A DNA stretch of 52,394 bases from Paludibacteraceae bacterium. Its GTDB lineage: Bacteria; Bacteroidota; Bacteroidia; Bacteroidales; Paludibacteraceae. This document shows positions 46,259 through 52,394 of the stretch, piece by piece (within the stretch, counting starts at the first letter, position 1; every line of letters starts with the position of its first letter). Location: positions 1 through 52,394 of the forward strand of contig JAFYSB010000021.1 in NCBI GenBank assembly GCA_017546705.1, written 5' to 3'. The notes under the pieces were generated by a model. That model saw only the letters and a program-made list of their open reading frames with translations. It did no database searches and had not been told where the DNA came from. The position numbers were made by a program, and so were the translations under genes.

Positions 46259-47662
46259 ATGAACGAAACTCGTACAATCAACCTCAATGGTCTGGTGTAT
46301 CACATCGATTACGATGCTTATCAACTGCTGCGTGATTATCTTCACGACATCGAACTGCGTCTGCCTCAAGATGACCGACAAGAAATCATGGCGGATATCG
46401 AAGCACGCATTGCCGAATTATTTCAAAAATCACTCTTTGCCAAGAATGTGCAAGTAGTTAATATTCAAATGGTTCAATCCATCAAGGGGCAGATTGGTGA
46501 GCCGTCGGAATTTGGTCCTAATCGTCGTCCGAAGGTCAAAGTAGATAAGTCGCAGAATAGTGGTTGTGGTCGTGTGTTTAGCATTGTGCTCAACGTCGTA
46601 TTGGCCATCTTGGCTTTACCTGTGATTTTCGTAGGTCTGGCTATCCTGTTCGCCATTGTCCTTTCGCTGTTTGGTGTAGCGGTAGCAGGAACCACCAGTT
46701 TGGCATCCATCATGCCTATCTTCCCTGTTCTTGCTGATCTTTTGGTGGACGGCGGCGTGGTGATCATTCCGCTGTTGATGGTAGCGTTGATCCTGATTAT
46801 TGCCCTGCCTATCGTGATGCTTGTGCATACGATTGTTACCTACATGCGCACGCGCCGTGGTCCAAAAGCACGTTTCTGGTGGATCACTATCCTCTTTTGG
46901 CTGGCATCAATCATTTTCTGGGGTGTATCACTCGTGCGGTTGTACCAATCCTACGACATGGCTCCTGAGATTCTCAAAACCATGGTGTGGGACGGTTTGG
47001 ATGTGGACGAACAACAAGGTACCATCACCTCCGAACTCCAATTGCCGCCATATCATAGTATCGAGGTGCGAGGCGCTGCCCAATTGCATCTCAATAATGG
47101 CACACAACCAGCTACCCTATTGATCACCAACCAAATACAATCCCTGATGGATCAGGATGGTATCAAGGCTGAAGTGCGGGATAGCGTACTCTATATCGAA
47201 ACGTCCAATCAATTGCCTTTGGACGAGATCATGATTGATTTTGCCATTACTTCACCGCATTTACGCCAATTGACGGTGTATGGTGCAAGCAAGATAGAGA
47301 CCGCTGAGAATCAAGTGCTTGCTCAGCCTACCCTAACACTTAATCTCAATGGTGCAGCCGAAGCGGACTTGCATCTGAATGTTCAGACATTGACGATTGA
47401 CGCCAAGGGGGCGAGCAAGTTGGATTTAGAAGGTCAGGCAGACCAAGCCCATATCACCATTGCTGGTGCTGGCGAGGTAGAGGCGGAGGACCTGGTTGCG
47501 CAAGTCATGCACATCAACTGTGCTGGTGCCAGCAAGGCAGAACTGAATGTGGTGCGCGAACTCTGGGCGCAAGCGGCAGGAGCAAGCCATATCACCTACA
47601 AAGGTACACCACGTATCAAACAAAAGATGGCTGTAGGTGGCAGTATCATCCGCCAAGACTAA
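46259..47662 (+). CDS. Membrane protein with C-terminal GIN (DUF2807) domain, 467 aa
   Basis: N-terminal cytoplasmic segment (MNETRTINLNGLVYHIDYDA; LPQDDRQEIMADIEARIAEL, a PspC-associated pattern), then three to four hydrophobic helices (about 100-220), then a DUF2807 beta-helix (about 260-455) with repeating polar rungs (LTVYGASKIETAENQ, LTLNLNGAAEADLH, LTIDAKGASKLDLE, ITIAGAGEVEAE). The last rungs lie outside the cytoplasm. It starts 3 bp after the PadR stop. The module resembles Bacteroidetes PadR/PspC/GIN stress operons. Confidence 0.85.
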   Translation: MNETRTINLNGLVYHIDYDAYQLLRDYLHDIELRLPQDDRQEIMADIEARIAELFQKSLFAKNVQVVNIQMVQSIKGQIGEPSEFGPNRRPKVKVDKSQNSGCGRVFSIVLNVVLAILALPVIFVGLAILFAIVLSLFGVAVAGTTSLASIMPIFPVLADLLVDGGVVIIPLLMVALILIIALPIVMLVHTIVTYMRTRRGPKARFWWITILFWLASIIFWGVSLVRLYQSYDMAPEILKTMVWDGLDVDEQQGTITSELQLPPYHSIEVRGAAQLHLNNGTQPATLLITNQIQSLMDQDGIKAEVRDSVLYIETSNQLPLDEIMIDFAITSPHLRQLTVYGASKIETAENQVLAQPTLTLNLNGAAEADLHLNVQTLTIDAKGASKLDLEGQADQAHITIAGAGEVEAEDLVAQVMHINCAGASKAELNVVRELWAQAAGASHITYKGTPRIKQKMAVGGSIIRQD

Positions 47663-47692
47663 TCCCCTACGCTCTCCGAGTCTATCACAAAC

Positions 47693-47720
47693 AAAAAGCG
47701 CACCATAGGATGCGCTTTTT
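47693..47720. terminator. Bidirectional terminator between the GIN gene and tdh
   Basis: AAAAAGCGCA (47693-47702) and TGCGCTTTTT (47711-47720), followed by more T on the plus side. It serves both convergent transcripts. Confidence 0.85.
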
Positions 47721-47741
47721 TTTGTATCGAAATGCAGTGCT

Positions 47742-48767
47742 TTACCACTCCAGCAACACTTTGCCACACTGCCCGCTGACCATCACATCGAAACCTTTTT
47801 GGAAGTCATCGAAGTGGAAGCGGTGGGTAATCACTGGACTCAAGTCCAATCCGCCCAACAACATCTGCTCCATCTGATACCATGTCTCCCACATGCGGCG
47901 ACCAGTGATACCCTTGATAGTCAATGCGTTGAAGATAATATCCGACCAATTGACCTTTGTCGTACTTGGCAATATACCCAGCTGAGCAATGTTCGCACCC
48001 TTATACATATGCGCGATCATATCATTGAACGCCGCAGGTGCGCCCGACATCTCCAATCCAATATCGAAGCCACGGATACCCAACTGCTTCATCGCACCCT
48101 CCACCGTCTCACCCTTCGAGCCATTCACGGTGATGGTCGCACCCATCTTCTTCGCTATCTCAAGGCGTTGTTCGTTGAGGTCGGTCACCACGATGTTCTT
48201 CGCTCCCGCATAGCGGCATATACCTGCTGCCATCGTACCAATCAAGCCTGCACCCGTGATCAGCACATCCTCGCCCAAGAGAGGGAATGCCAGTGCTGTG
48301 TGTGTCGCATTGCCAAATGGATCCATGATCGCTGCAAAGTCATCTGGTATCTCAGGACGGATATGTACGATATTGCTCTCTGGGATCGTCACATACTCAG
48401 CAAAGGCGCCGTCCTTGCCGAAGATACCTACGGAGAGGCTGTTCTCACACACGTGACCCATACCACGGCGGCAGTTGCGGCATGTTCCGCAGACGATATG
48501 TCCCTCAGCCGTCACGCGGTCGCCCACTTGCACATGAGTTACGCCAGGACCTACCTCTACTGCCACTCCCACAAACTCGTGACCCATGATATATGGCGGT
48601 GTGCAGTGACTTTGCGACCACTCGTCCCACTTGTACATATGCAAGTCCGTACCGCATATAGCGGCTTTCGTCACCTTGATGAGTACATCATTCACGCCCA
48701 CTTTGGGCATCGGTACTTCTTCCATCCAGAGCCCTGGCTCTGCATAACGTTTTACTAACGCCTTCAT
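47742..48767 (-). CDS. tdh: L-threonine 3-dehydrogenase
   Basis: 341 aa zinc medium-chain dehydrogenase, the usual length. Oxidises threonine to 2-amino-3-oxobutyrate with NAD+. Catalytic zinc: Cys38 (AICGTDLHMYKWDEW), His63, Glu64. Structural zinc: Cys93, Cys96, Cys99, Cys107. Rossmann segment ITGAGLIGTMAAGICRYAGA. The product is the substrate of Kbl, encoded 25 kb away; in many bacteria the two genes are adjacent. It has its own promoter at 48811-48841. Confidence 0.93.
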   Translation of the reverse strand: MKALVKRYAEPGLWMEEVPMPKVGVNDVLIKVTKAAICGTDLHMYKWDEWSQSHCTPPYIMGHEFVGVAVEVGPGVTHVQVGDRVTAEGHIVCGTCRNCRRGMGHVCENSLSVGIFGKDGAFAEYVTIPESNIVHIRPEIPDDFAAIMDPFGNATHTALAFPLLGEDVLITGAGLIGTMAAGICRYAGAKNIVVTDLNEQRLEIAKKMGATITVNGSKGETVEGAMKQLGIRGFDIGLEMSGAPAAFNDMIAHMYKGANIAQLGILPSTTKVNWSDIIFNALTIKGITGRRMWETWYQMEQMLLGGLDLSPVITHRFHFDDFQKGFDVMVSGQCGKVLLEW

Positions 48768-48810
48768 ATTAGTTGATAGTTTACAGTTGACAGTTTACAA
48801 TTTTGCGCTG

Positions 48811-48841
48811 CAAAGGTACAACAAAATTTGCATATACGCAA
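48811..48841 (-). promoter_or_regulatory. Promoter for tdh
   Basis: Minus-strand TACCTTTG (48811-48818) and TTGC (48838-48841), 19 bp apart, 44 bp before the start. Confidence 0.8.
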
Positions 48842-48857
48842 GAGAAATGCAATTTTT

Positions 48858-48920
48858 GTTTAGTGAACGGCACTAAGTGCCTACGGTTTAGGGTTTAGTG
48901 TTTAGAGTTTAGTGTTTAGG
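48858..48920. repeat. Palindromic dispersed repeat, copy 3, with telomere-like TTTAGNG heptamers
   Basis: GTTTAGTGAAC, hairpin GGCAC-TAA-GTGCC (48869-48881), TAC, then about five GTTTAGN heptamers (48885-48920). Matches 23254-23289; the hairpin changes are compensatory. Confidence 0.8.
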
Positions 48921-48931
48921 GGCTGGAGTAG

Positions 48932-48955
48932 AAAAAGAGCGGCACAATGTGCCGC
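48932..48955 (-). terminator. Terminator after the 711-aa BspA-like gene
   Basis: GCGGCACA and TGTGCCGC (48939-48955) followed on the minus strand by TCTTTTTC. It lies 34 bp beyond the stop codon. Confidence 0.8.
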
Positions 48956-48988
48956 CCTAATTAGGATGGTTATGTAGTGATCTCTTGA

Positions 48989-51124
48989 TTATTGAATCTG
49001 TGCACCCATGATGGTGTAGGTCTTTTCGTCCTTGAGGATATATACCTGACCGTTGCGGATTAGTTTTTGAGCTGGGTTGGCAGGGTTGATATATACCTCT
49101 GGAGCGGAAGCGGGAGCATTTGCCTCGTAAATAGCTTGAATGGTGATTACGTCACTTATAAATTCATCTGTTGCTTTCCAACCGAGGAATGTAAAGCCCT
49201 CTATCTCTGGGGCAGCAGGGAACGTGATGGTGAGTGATTGACTGTAGATCTCGCTATCGTTATCCTCACTATTGGTGAAGATGATGGTCATATCGCGGTT
49301 CTCAACAAACTCAGCCGTAAGGGTAATATCTTCTGTGACGGTAAGGGTACGAGGGTTGTCGGTATTGCCATCAGACCAACGCAAGAAGGAATATCCATCA
49401 TATGGAGTGGCAGTAATGGTGATGGTAGTATTATCGGTGTAGAGACCACCACCTGTCACTTCGCCCCATTGGTTATTATTAGCGAATAGTGTTACCAACC
49501 AATCTCCCGAAACGATGTTTAGGAACTGTCCCCAATAAGTATGGCGAACGTATGCATTATATGCGGAACGAGGAACAATTAATGTGCAAGTCGTCGTAGG
49601 AGCTTCGAGATTACTTGCATCAGGAGGAGTTGTGCCGAGACAAATGATGGAGGTGAGGGAGGAGCAATCAAAGAAAGCCTGCTCTCCAATGCTCGTAACA
49701 CCATTAGGGATGGTGAGAGAGGTGAGGGAACTGCAGCCAGCGAAAGCTATAACACCAATGCTCGTGACGCTATTGGGGATAGTGATAGAAGTGAGGGAGG
49801 AGCAATAATAGAAAGCACTATTTTCAATGCTCGTTACGCTATTGGGGATGGTGATGGCGGTGAGAGAGGAGCAACTATTAAAAGCATCCTCTCCAATGCT
49901 CGTGACGCTATTGGGGATAGTGATAGAGGTGAGGGAGTAGCACCAACAGAACGCACTTTCTCCAATACTTGTTACGCTTTCAGGAATGGTGATAGAGGTT
50001 AAAGAAGAGCAACCTTTGAAAGCACGATATCCAATGCTTGTAAGATTAGTAGGTAGGATTATTCGCACTAAGTTTTCTTTACCCTCGAAGTATACTCCTG
50101 ATATGTTGGTGATTCCCGATAAGTCCAAATCTACCAACGAAGTCATTGTTTCGCGCATACAAGTAAAATCATCATCGTTGAGCGTACCTGTAAGGGTTAG
50201 TTTAGCCACCAACACTGGACGTGTTCCTGCATCGAAAATCAAATCTGCCAATGTACCAGGAGTTGCTACATGAAGGGTAAGAGTATTTTCGTTATTGAAA
50301 AACACATATTCATTTCCCCATGCTGTTTGATAAGCAGATAAAGTGTTGTCTGGAATATAAACTGCTGAAAGTTTTGTATCGTTAAAAACACCAGTTCCTA
50401 AAGTAGGCGGTGTAGTACCCAAACAAGTGATTGAGGTGAGGGAGGAGCAACCACGGAAAGCCTCATCTCCAATGCTCGTTACGCTGTTGGGGATAGTGAT
50501 TGAGGTGAGGGAGGAGCAATCTGAGAAAGCATAATCTCCAATGCTCGTTACGCTATTAGGAATGGTAATGGAAGTTAGAGAGGAACACTCCAAGAAGGCA
50601 CTATCACAAATAGATGTTAATGCAGGTGGTAGAGTGATAGATTTGATTAATGCAGGGCTAATATTCTTCCATGGATGACTTGTCATAGTACCACTACCAT
50701 AAATGGCTAAATTGCCACTAATAGTATCAAATTCCCAGTTCAAATTTTCGCCGCAAGTTCCAGAAAATTCAGGATATATTACAGCAAACTCGGAGTCAAT
50801 GTAGTGGCTAAAAATTTGATAATATCCATCAACATCTGCAATCATTTGTCCATATGAACCTAATTCATCTATGGCAATACCCCATGTATATTCTCTTCTT
50901 TTCCAAGGATTCTGTCTTGTGCACACATCTTTATAGACCGCACATGTTCCTTCAGAATAATTATCAGACCAGAAATATATTGTATGTGGTCCTTTGGTCA
51001 GAAAAACCTCTTCTTCGAATTCACCTACATCCACGCCATCAACATTGATGTATATATGTTCACCTGCAAAACAATTTACATAACAACCGAATAGTAGAAC
51101 TAAAAAATAAAAAAATCTTTTCAT
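48989..51124 (-). CDS. Secreted BspA-like LRR protein with InlB-type repeat and C-terminal tail, 711 aa
   Basis: Sec signal (MKRFFYFLVLLFGCYVNCFA) and a mature N-terminal region with a beta-rich binding domain (EHIYINVDGVDVGEFEEEVF). LRR_5 arrays cover about 155-250 and 345-515 (SLTSITIPNSVTSIGDYAFS). Near 545-600 is a bacterial/InlB-type repeat (WGEVTGGGLYTDNTTITITA, DGYSFLRWSDGNTDNPRTL). The end, LIRNGQVYILKDEKTYTIMG, resembles the short C-terminal tails of secreted Bacteroidales proteins, possibly a type IX secretion signal. A surface adhesin is likely. It follows a 150-aa membrane protein by 16 bp, and only one promoter is visible upstream of both (51954-51985). Confidence 0.88.
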   Translation of the reverse strand: MKRFFYFLVLLFGCYVNCFAGEHIYINVDGVDVGEFEEEVFLTKGPHTIYFWSDNYSEGTCAVYKDVCTRQNPWKRREYTWGIAIDELGSYGQMIADVDGYYQIFSHYIDSEFAVIYPEFSGTCGENLNWEFDTISGNLAIYGSGTMTSHPWKNISPALIKSITLPPALTSICDSAFLECSSLTSITIPNSVTSIGDYAFSDCSSLTSITIPNSVTSIGDEAFRGCSSLTSITCLGTTPPTLGTGVFNDTKLSAVYIPDNTLSAYQTAWGNEYVFFNNENTLTLHVATPGTLADLIFDAGTRPVLVAKLTLTGTLNDDDFTCMRETMTSLVDLDLSGITNISGVYFEGKENLVRIILPTNLTSIGYRAFKGCSSLTSITIPESVTSIGESAFCWCYSLTSITIPNSVTSIGEDAFNSCSSLTAITIPNSVTSIENSAFYYCSSLTSITIPNSVTSIGVIAFAGCSSLTSLTIPNGVTSIGEQAFFDCSSLTSIICLGTTPPDASNLEAPTTTCTLIVPRSAYNAYVRHTYWGQFLNIVSGDWLVTLFANNNQWGEVTGGGLYTDNTTITITATPYDGYSFLRWSDGNTDNPRTLTVTEDITLTAEFVENRDMTIIFTNSEDNDSEIYSQSLTITFPAAPEIEGFTFLGWKATDEFISDVITIQAIYEANAPASAPEVYINPANPAQKLIRNGQVYILKDEKTYTIMGAQIQ

Positions 51125-51140
51125 AACTTTAAGAATTTAT

Positions 51141-51593
51141 TTAACAACAATTAGGAAATATATAGAATAAAATTTGTAGCAAGAAACCTAATGCTCCGAG
51201 AATGGCAGAGAATATACCCCAAACCCCAATTTTAAATGGAACACGAATACCACTATCTGAGTTCTTCCAATAATAGCAGAACCAACTTGCAGGTATAATT
51301 TCTACAGTGGGAGGAGTTATTTCTACTTCTTTTGGATTAAATCCTAATTCACAAAGCGAGCGATAACCTAAGCCAACATTAGCACCTTCCATATCTGACC
51401 AACCGCAGTATTTGCGGTAAATGGTGATTCCAGTTGTGAGATTGGTAATGGAAAGATAGCCTTCTATCCCGCGTGTAGATGATTTGTACATCTTGGTTTT
51501 ATAAATGTTATTAAACTCCGAACTATGCATAAAAGCATACTTCTCACATTCAGCACATTGTGCTCCTGACGGCAGATTTTCTACAAAATACAT
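51141..51593 (-). CDS. Hypothetical membrane-anchored protein, 150 aa
   Basis: Begins MYFVENLPSGAQCAECEKYA (a Cys-x2-Cys pair) and has a soluble domain rich in aromatic residues (YLSITNLTTGITIYRKYCGW). One hydrophobic segment sits at the C-terminus (GVWGIFSAILGALGFLLQIL), ending NCC. The topology suggests a tail-anchored or stretched membrane protein. It lies 16 bp upstream of the secreted BspA-like gene and 40 bp downstream of a structured leader. Family not recognised. Confidence 0.6.
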   Translation of the reverse strand: MYFVENLPSGAQCAECEKYAFMHSSEFNNIYKTKMYKSSTRGIEGYLSITNLTTGITIYRKYCGWSDMEGANVGLGYRSLCELGFNPKEVEITPPTVEIIPASWFCYYWKNSDSGIRVPFKIGVWGIFSAILGALGFLLQILFYIFPNCC

Positions 51594-51632
51594 AATACTT
51601 CTTTATTATATGGCTTAACAATATTCAGATAC

Positions 51633-51675
51633 ACAAAAAGCGCAGACCTCCGTTGATATTTACCAATAGAGGTCT
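51633..51675 (-). terminator. Intrinsic terminator at the 3' end of the structured RNA
   Basis: AGACCTC (51644-51650) and GAGGTCT (51669-51675) with an inner 3-bp helix; on the minus strand the stem is followed by GCGC and UUUUU. It lies 40 bp before the 150-aa gene, so it would either end a small RNA or attenuate the gene. Confidence 0.75.
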
Positions 51676-51947
51676 TAGCATTACCTTAAAGTCAAAATAT
51701 GCAACAGGAAACCTACGCTGGTATGATGACACGCTACACCTAAACGAGATGTAGTATGGATACAATCATACCCATAGGCATCTATTGAAAAACCTTGATT
51801 TTGACTTTAATTTTTGAAAGTTGCTAAGTTTCTATTGGTCAATACAAAGCGTCAATAAACGCTATTTAAATATGTCAGAAACCTACCCAAAGAAAGACCC
51901 TTTGCGAAACGCTTTTCGCAGGACATATTTCCCTCCAGCGTAGGATT
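51633..51947 (-). ncRNA. Candidate pseudoknotted structured RNA of unknown family, ~315 nt
   Basis: Two perfect helices cross: A, 51935-51944 with 51712-51721 (CCTACGCTGG type, 10 bp), and B, 51798-51810 with 51686-51698 (13 bp). In RNA order they run A, B, A', B', a pseudoknot. Between them are a 9-bp stem (51868-51876 with 51922-51930) enclosing a 7-bp hairpin (51903-51909 with 51914-51920), a 5-bp hairpin (51848-51852 with 51859-51863), a 5-7-bp stem (51720-51726 with 51766-51772) and a hairpin at 51734-51754 that pairs fully only with a G-U on the minus-strand RNA. Helix A begins at the expected 5' end. It is not RNase P, tmRNA, SRP or 6S by any motif I can see. No long ORF. Confidence 0.6.
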
Positions 51948-51953
51948 CGGTTG

Positions 51954-51985
51954 CAAAGGTACAATAAAATTTGCGGATATGCAAA
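51954..51985 (-). promoter_or_regulatory. Promoter of the structured RNA / BspA operon
   Basis: Minus-strand TACCTTTG (51954-51961) and TTTGC (51981-51985), 19 bp apart. Expected start near 51947. No other promoter is visible between it and the 150-aa gene. Confidence 0.85.
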
Positions 51986-52021
51986 TTTTTGAGTTGAAAA
52001 GTGAAAACTGAAAGGTAAAAA

Positions 52022-52104
52022 GTGTAGAGTGTAGGGTGTAGAGACAGGGAAAGTATTGGATGGTAATTGAGTGGTAACGGAGTGGTATTGAAATGGTAAC
52101 GAGA
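52022..52104. repeat. GTGTAGN heptamers followed by 11-bp TGGTAA repeats
   Basis: GTGTAGA, GTGTAGG, GTGTAGA at 52022, 52029 and 52036 (period 7). Then TGGTAATTGAG-type units at 52061, 52072, 52083 and 52094, an exact 11-bp period. The rest to 52180 is purine-rich and low-complexity. Confidence 0.75.
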
Positions 52105-52187
52105 AAGAAAGCGGAAAGAAGCAGGCAGAAGGTAGGGGGAAGATAGGAGGAAGATAGGGTATTCTCAGGTTAACAACTCGATTATCC

Positions 52188-52240
52188 TACGTATATCTTA
52201 CGTATATGTTACGTATATCCTACGTATATTGTACGTAATT
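52188..52240. repeat. Five phased 11-bp TACGTATAT repeats
   Basis: TACGTATAT (last copy shortened to TACGTAAT) begins at 52188, 52199, 52210, 52221 and 52232, exactly 11 bp apart. The core TACGTA is palindromic. It lies 20 bp from the transposase stop codon. Confidence 0.9.
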
Positions 52241-52259
52241 GACAGCGGAATGAAGGTTC

Positions 52260-52394
52260 TTATTCAAATTTCGTGCAATGTTTTTCAGTTAGGTACATTT
52301 TTATCTCAAGTAGTTTGACGCTCGCTCTTCCGTACATTGTGCGCTTTAATGCTTTAAGTTTGTTAACATACCCTTCAACTATTCCGTTTGAAAA
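52260..52394 (-). mobile_element. ISL3-type transposase, C-terminal 44 codons (runs off the right edge)
   Basis: Stop codon at 52260-52262. The visible C-terminus reads FSNGIVEGYVNKLKALKRTM then YGRASVKLLEIKMYLTEKHC. The motif SNG(I)VEGxxNKxKxxKRxMYGRAS is typical of the DDE transposase end in ISL3-family elements. The IS end must lie just left of the stop, near or within the 11-bp repeats; I cannot place its inverted repeat without the other end. Confidence 0.8.

Noticed and set aside
47799..48758. 319-aa frame opposite tdh (and similar long frames opposite DUF2130 and gdhA)
   Set aside because: Antisense shadows of well-identified genes; rich in His, Cys and Arg as expected from reversed codons.
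51633..51947. RNase P RNA, tmRNA, 6S RNA, group I intron or retron RNA
   Set aside because: The conserved motifs of RNase P and tmRNA are absent, 6S has no pseudoknot, the A'-B' gap is too short for a group I P8, and no reverse transcriptase is nearby.
52188..52240. CRISPR array
   Set aside because: The unit is 11 bp with no spacers and there are no cas genes; Cas4-like features of the DUF2779 protein are not linked to an array.

Overview
The window reads as chromosome of a Bacteroidales bacterium, probably uncultured and gut-associated; the genus cannot be fixed from the sequence. Reasons: Bacteroidetes promoters (TTTG near -33, TAnnTTTG near -7) precede at least a dozen transcripts, there is little Shine-Dalgarno signal, BspA-type LRR_5 proteins are abundant, and an OmpA/DUF5723/thrombospondin-3 outer-membrane protein, an EttA-type ABC-F ATPase and a small bacterial SRP RNA are present. 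I found no rRNA, tRNA, CRISPR array or integrase.

Left third (1-21.4 kb, essentially all minus strand): an accessory, defence-like island set among BspA paralogues. Read in the direction of transcription: a 610-aa BspA-like gene, three small genes (one Cse60-like and one zinc ribbon, both short), a 196-aa BspA-like gene, then a 1196-aa protein and a 1927-aa DEAD/DEAH helicase with a DUF1998-type C-terminus. These two look like druH-druE of a type III Druantia anti-phage system. They are followed by a 299-aa HExxH metallopeptidase-like protein, an AlbA_2/Schlafen-type ATP-binding regulator with a 12-bp x4 in-frame repeat, a WYL regulator, a DUF2130 protein, a DUF2779 protein (PD-(D/E)XK with four cysteines plus a DEDD exonuclease-like domain), three small genes and another truncated BspA-like gene at the left edge.

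Middle (22-48.8 kb): ordinary core genes. gdhA and kbl (minus), ettA (plus), oadA-like and serC (minus), the SRP RNA, a RecD-like helicase, a lipoprotein, OmpA/TSP3, yebC, rsmG and an MBL hydrolase (plus), a dxs-trkA-trkH-pif1 operon (minus), a PepSY-like lipoprotein plus a PspC/PadR/GIN module (plus), and tdh (minus). kbl and tdh, the two enzymes of threonine catabolism, are 25 kb apart. The OadA-like protein has a biotinyl-type C-terminus without the biotin-accepting lysine motif.

Right edge (49-52.4 kb): a secreted BspA-like protein with LRRs, an InlB-type repeat and a Bacteroidales C-terminal tail, preceded by a 150-aa membrane-anchored protein. Upstream of that is a ~315-nt non-coding segment with its own canonical promoter, a perfect 10-bp and a perfect 13-bp helix that cross each other (a pseudoknot), several further hairpins and an intrinsic terminator. 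I do not recognise the family; it is the best candidate here for something undescribed, either a structured RNA or an attenuating leader for the BspA operon. The window ends in the C-terminus of an ISL3-type transposase next to phased 11-bp repeats.
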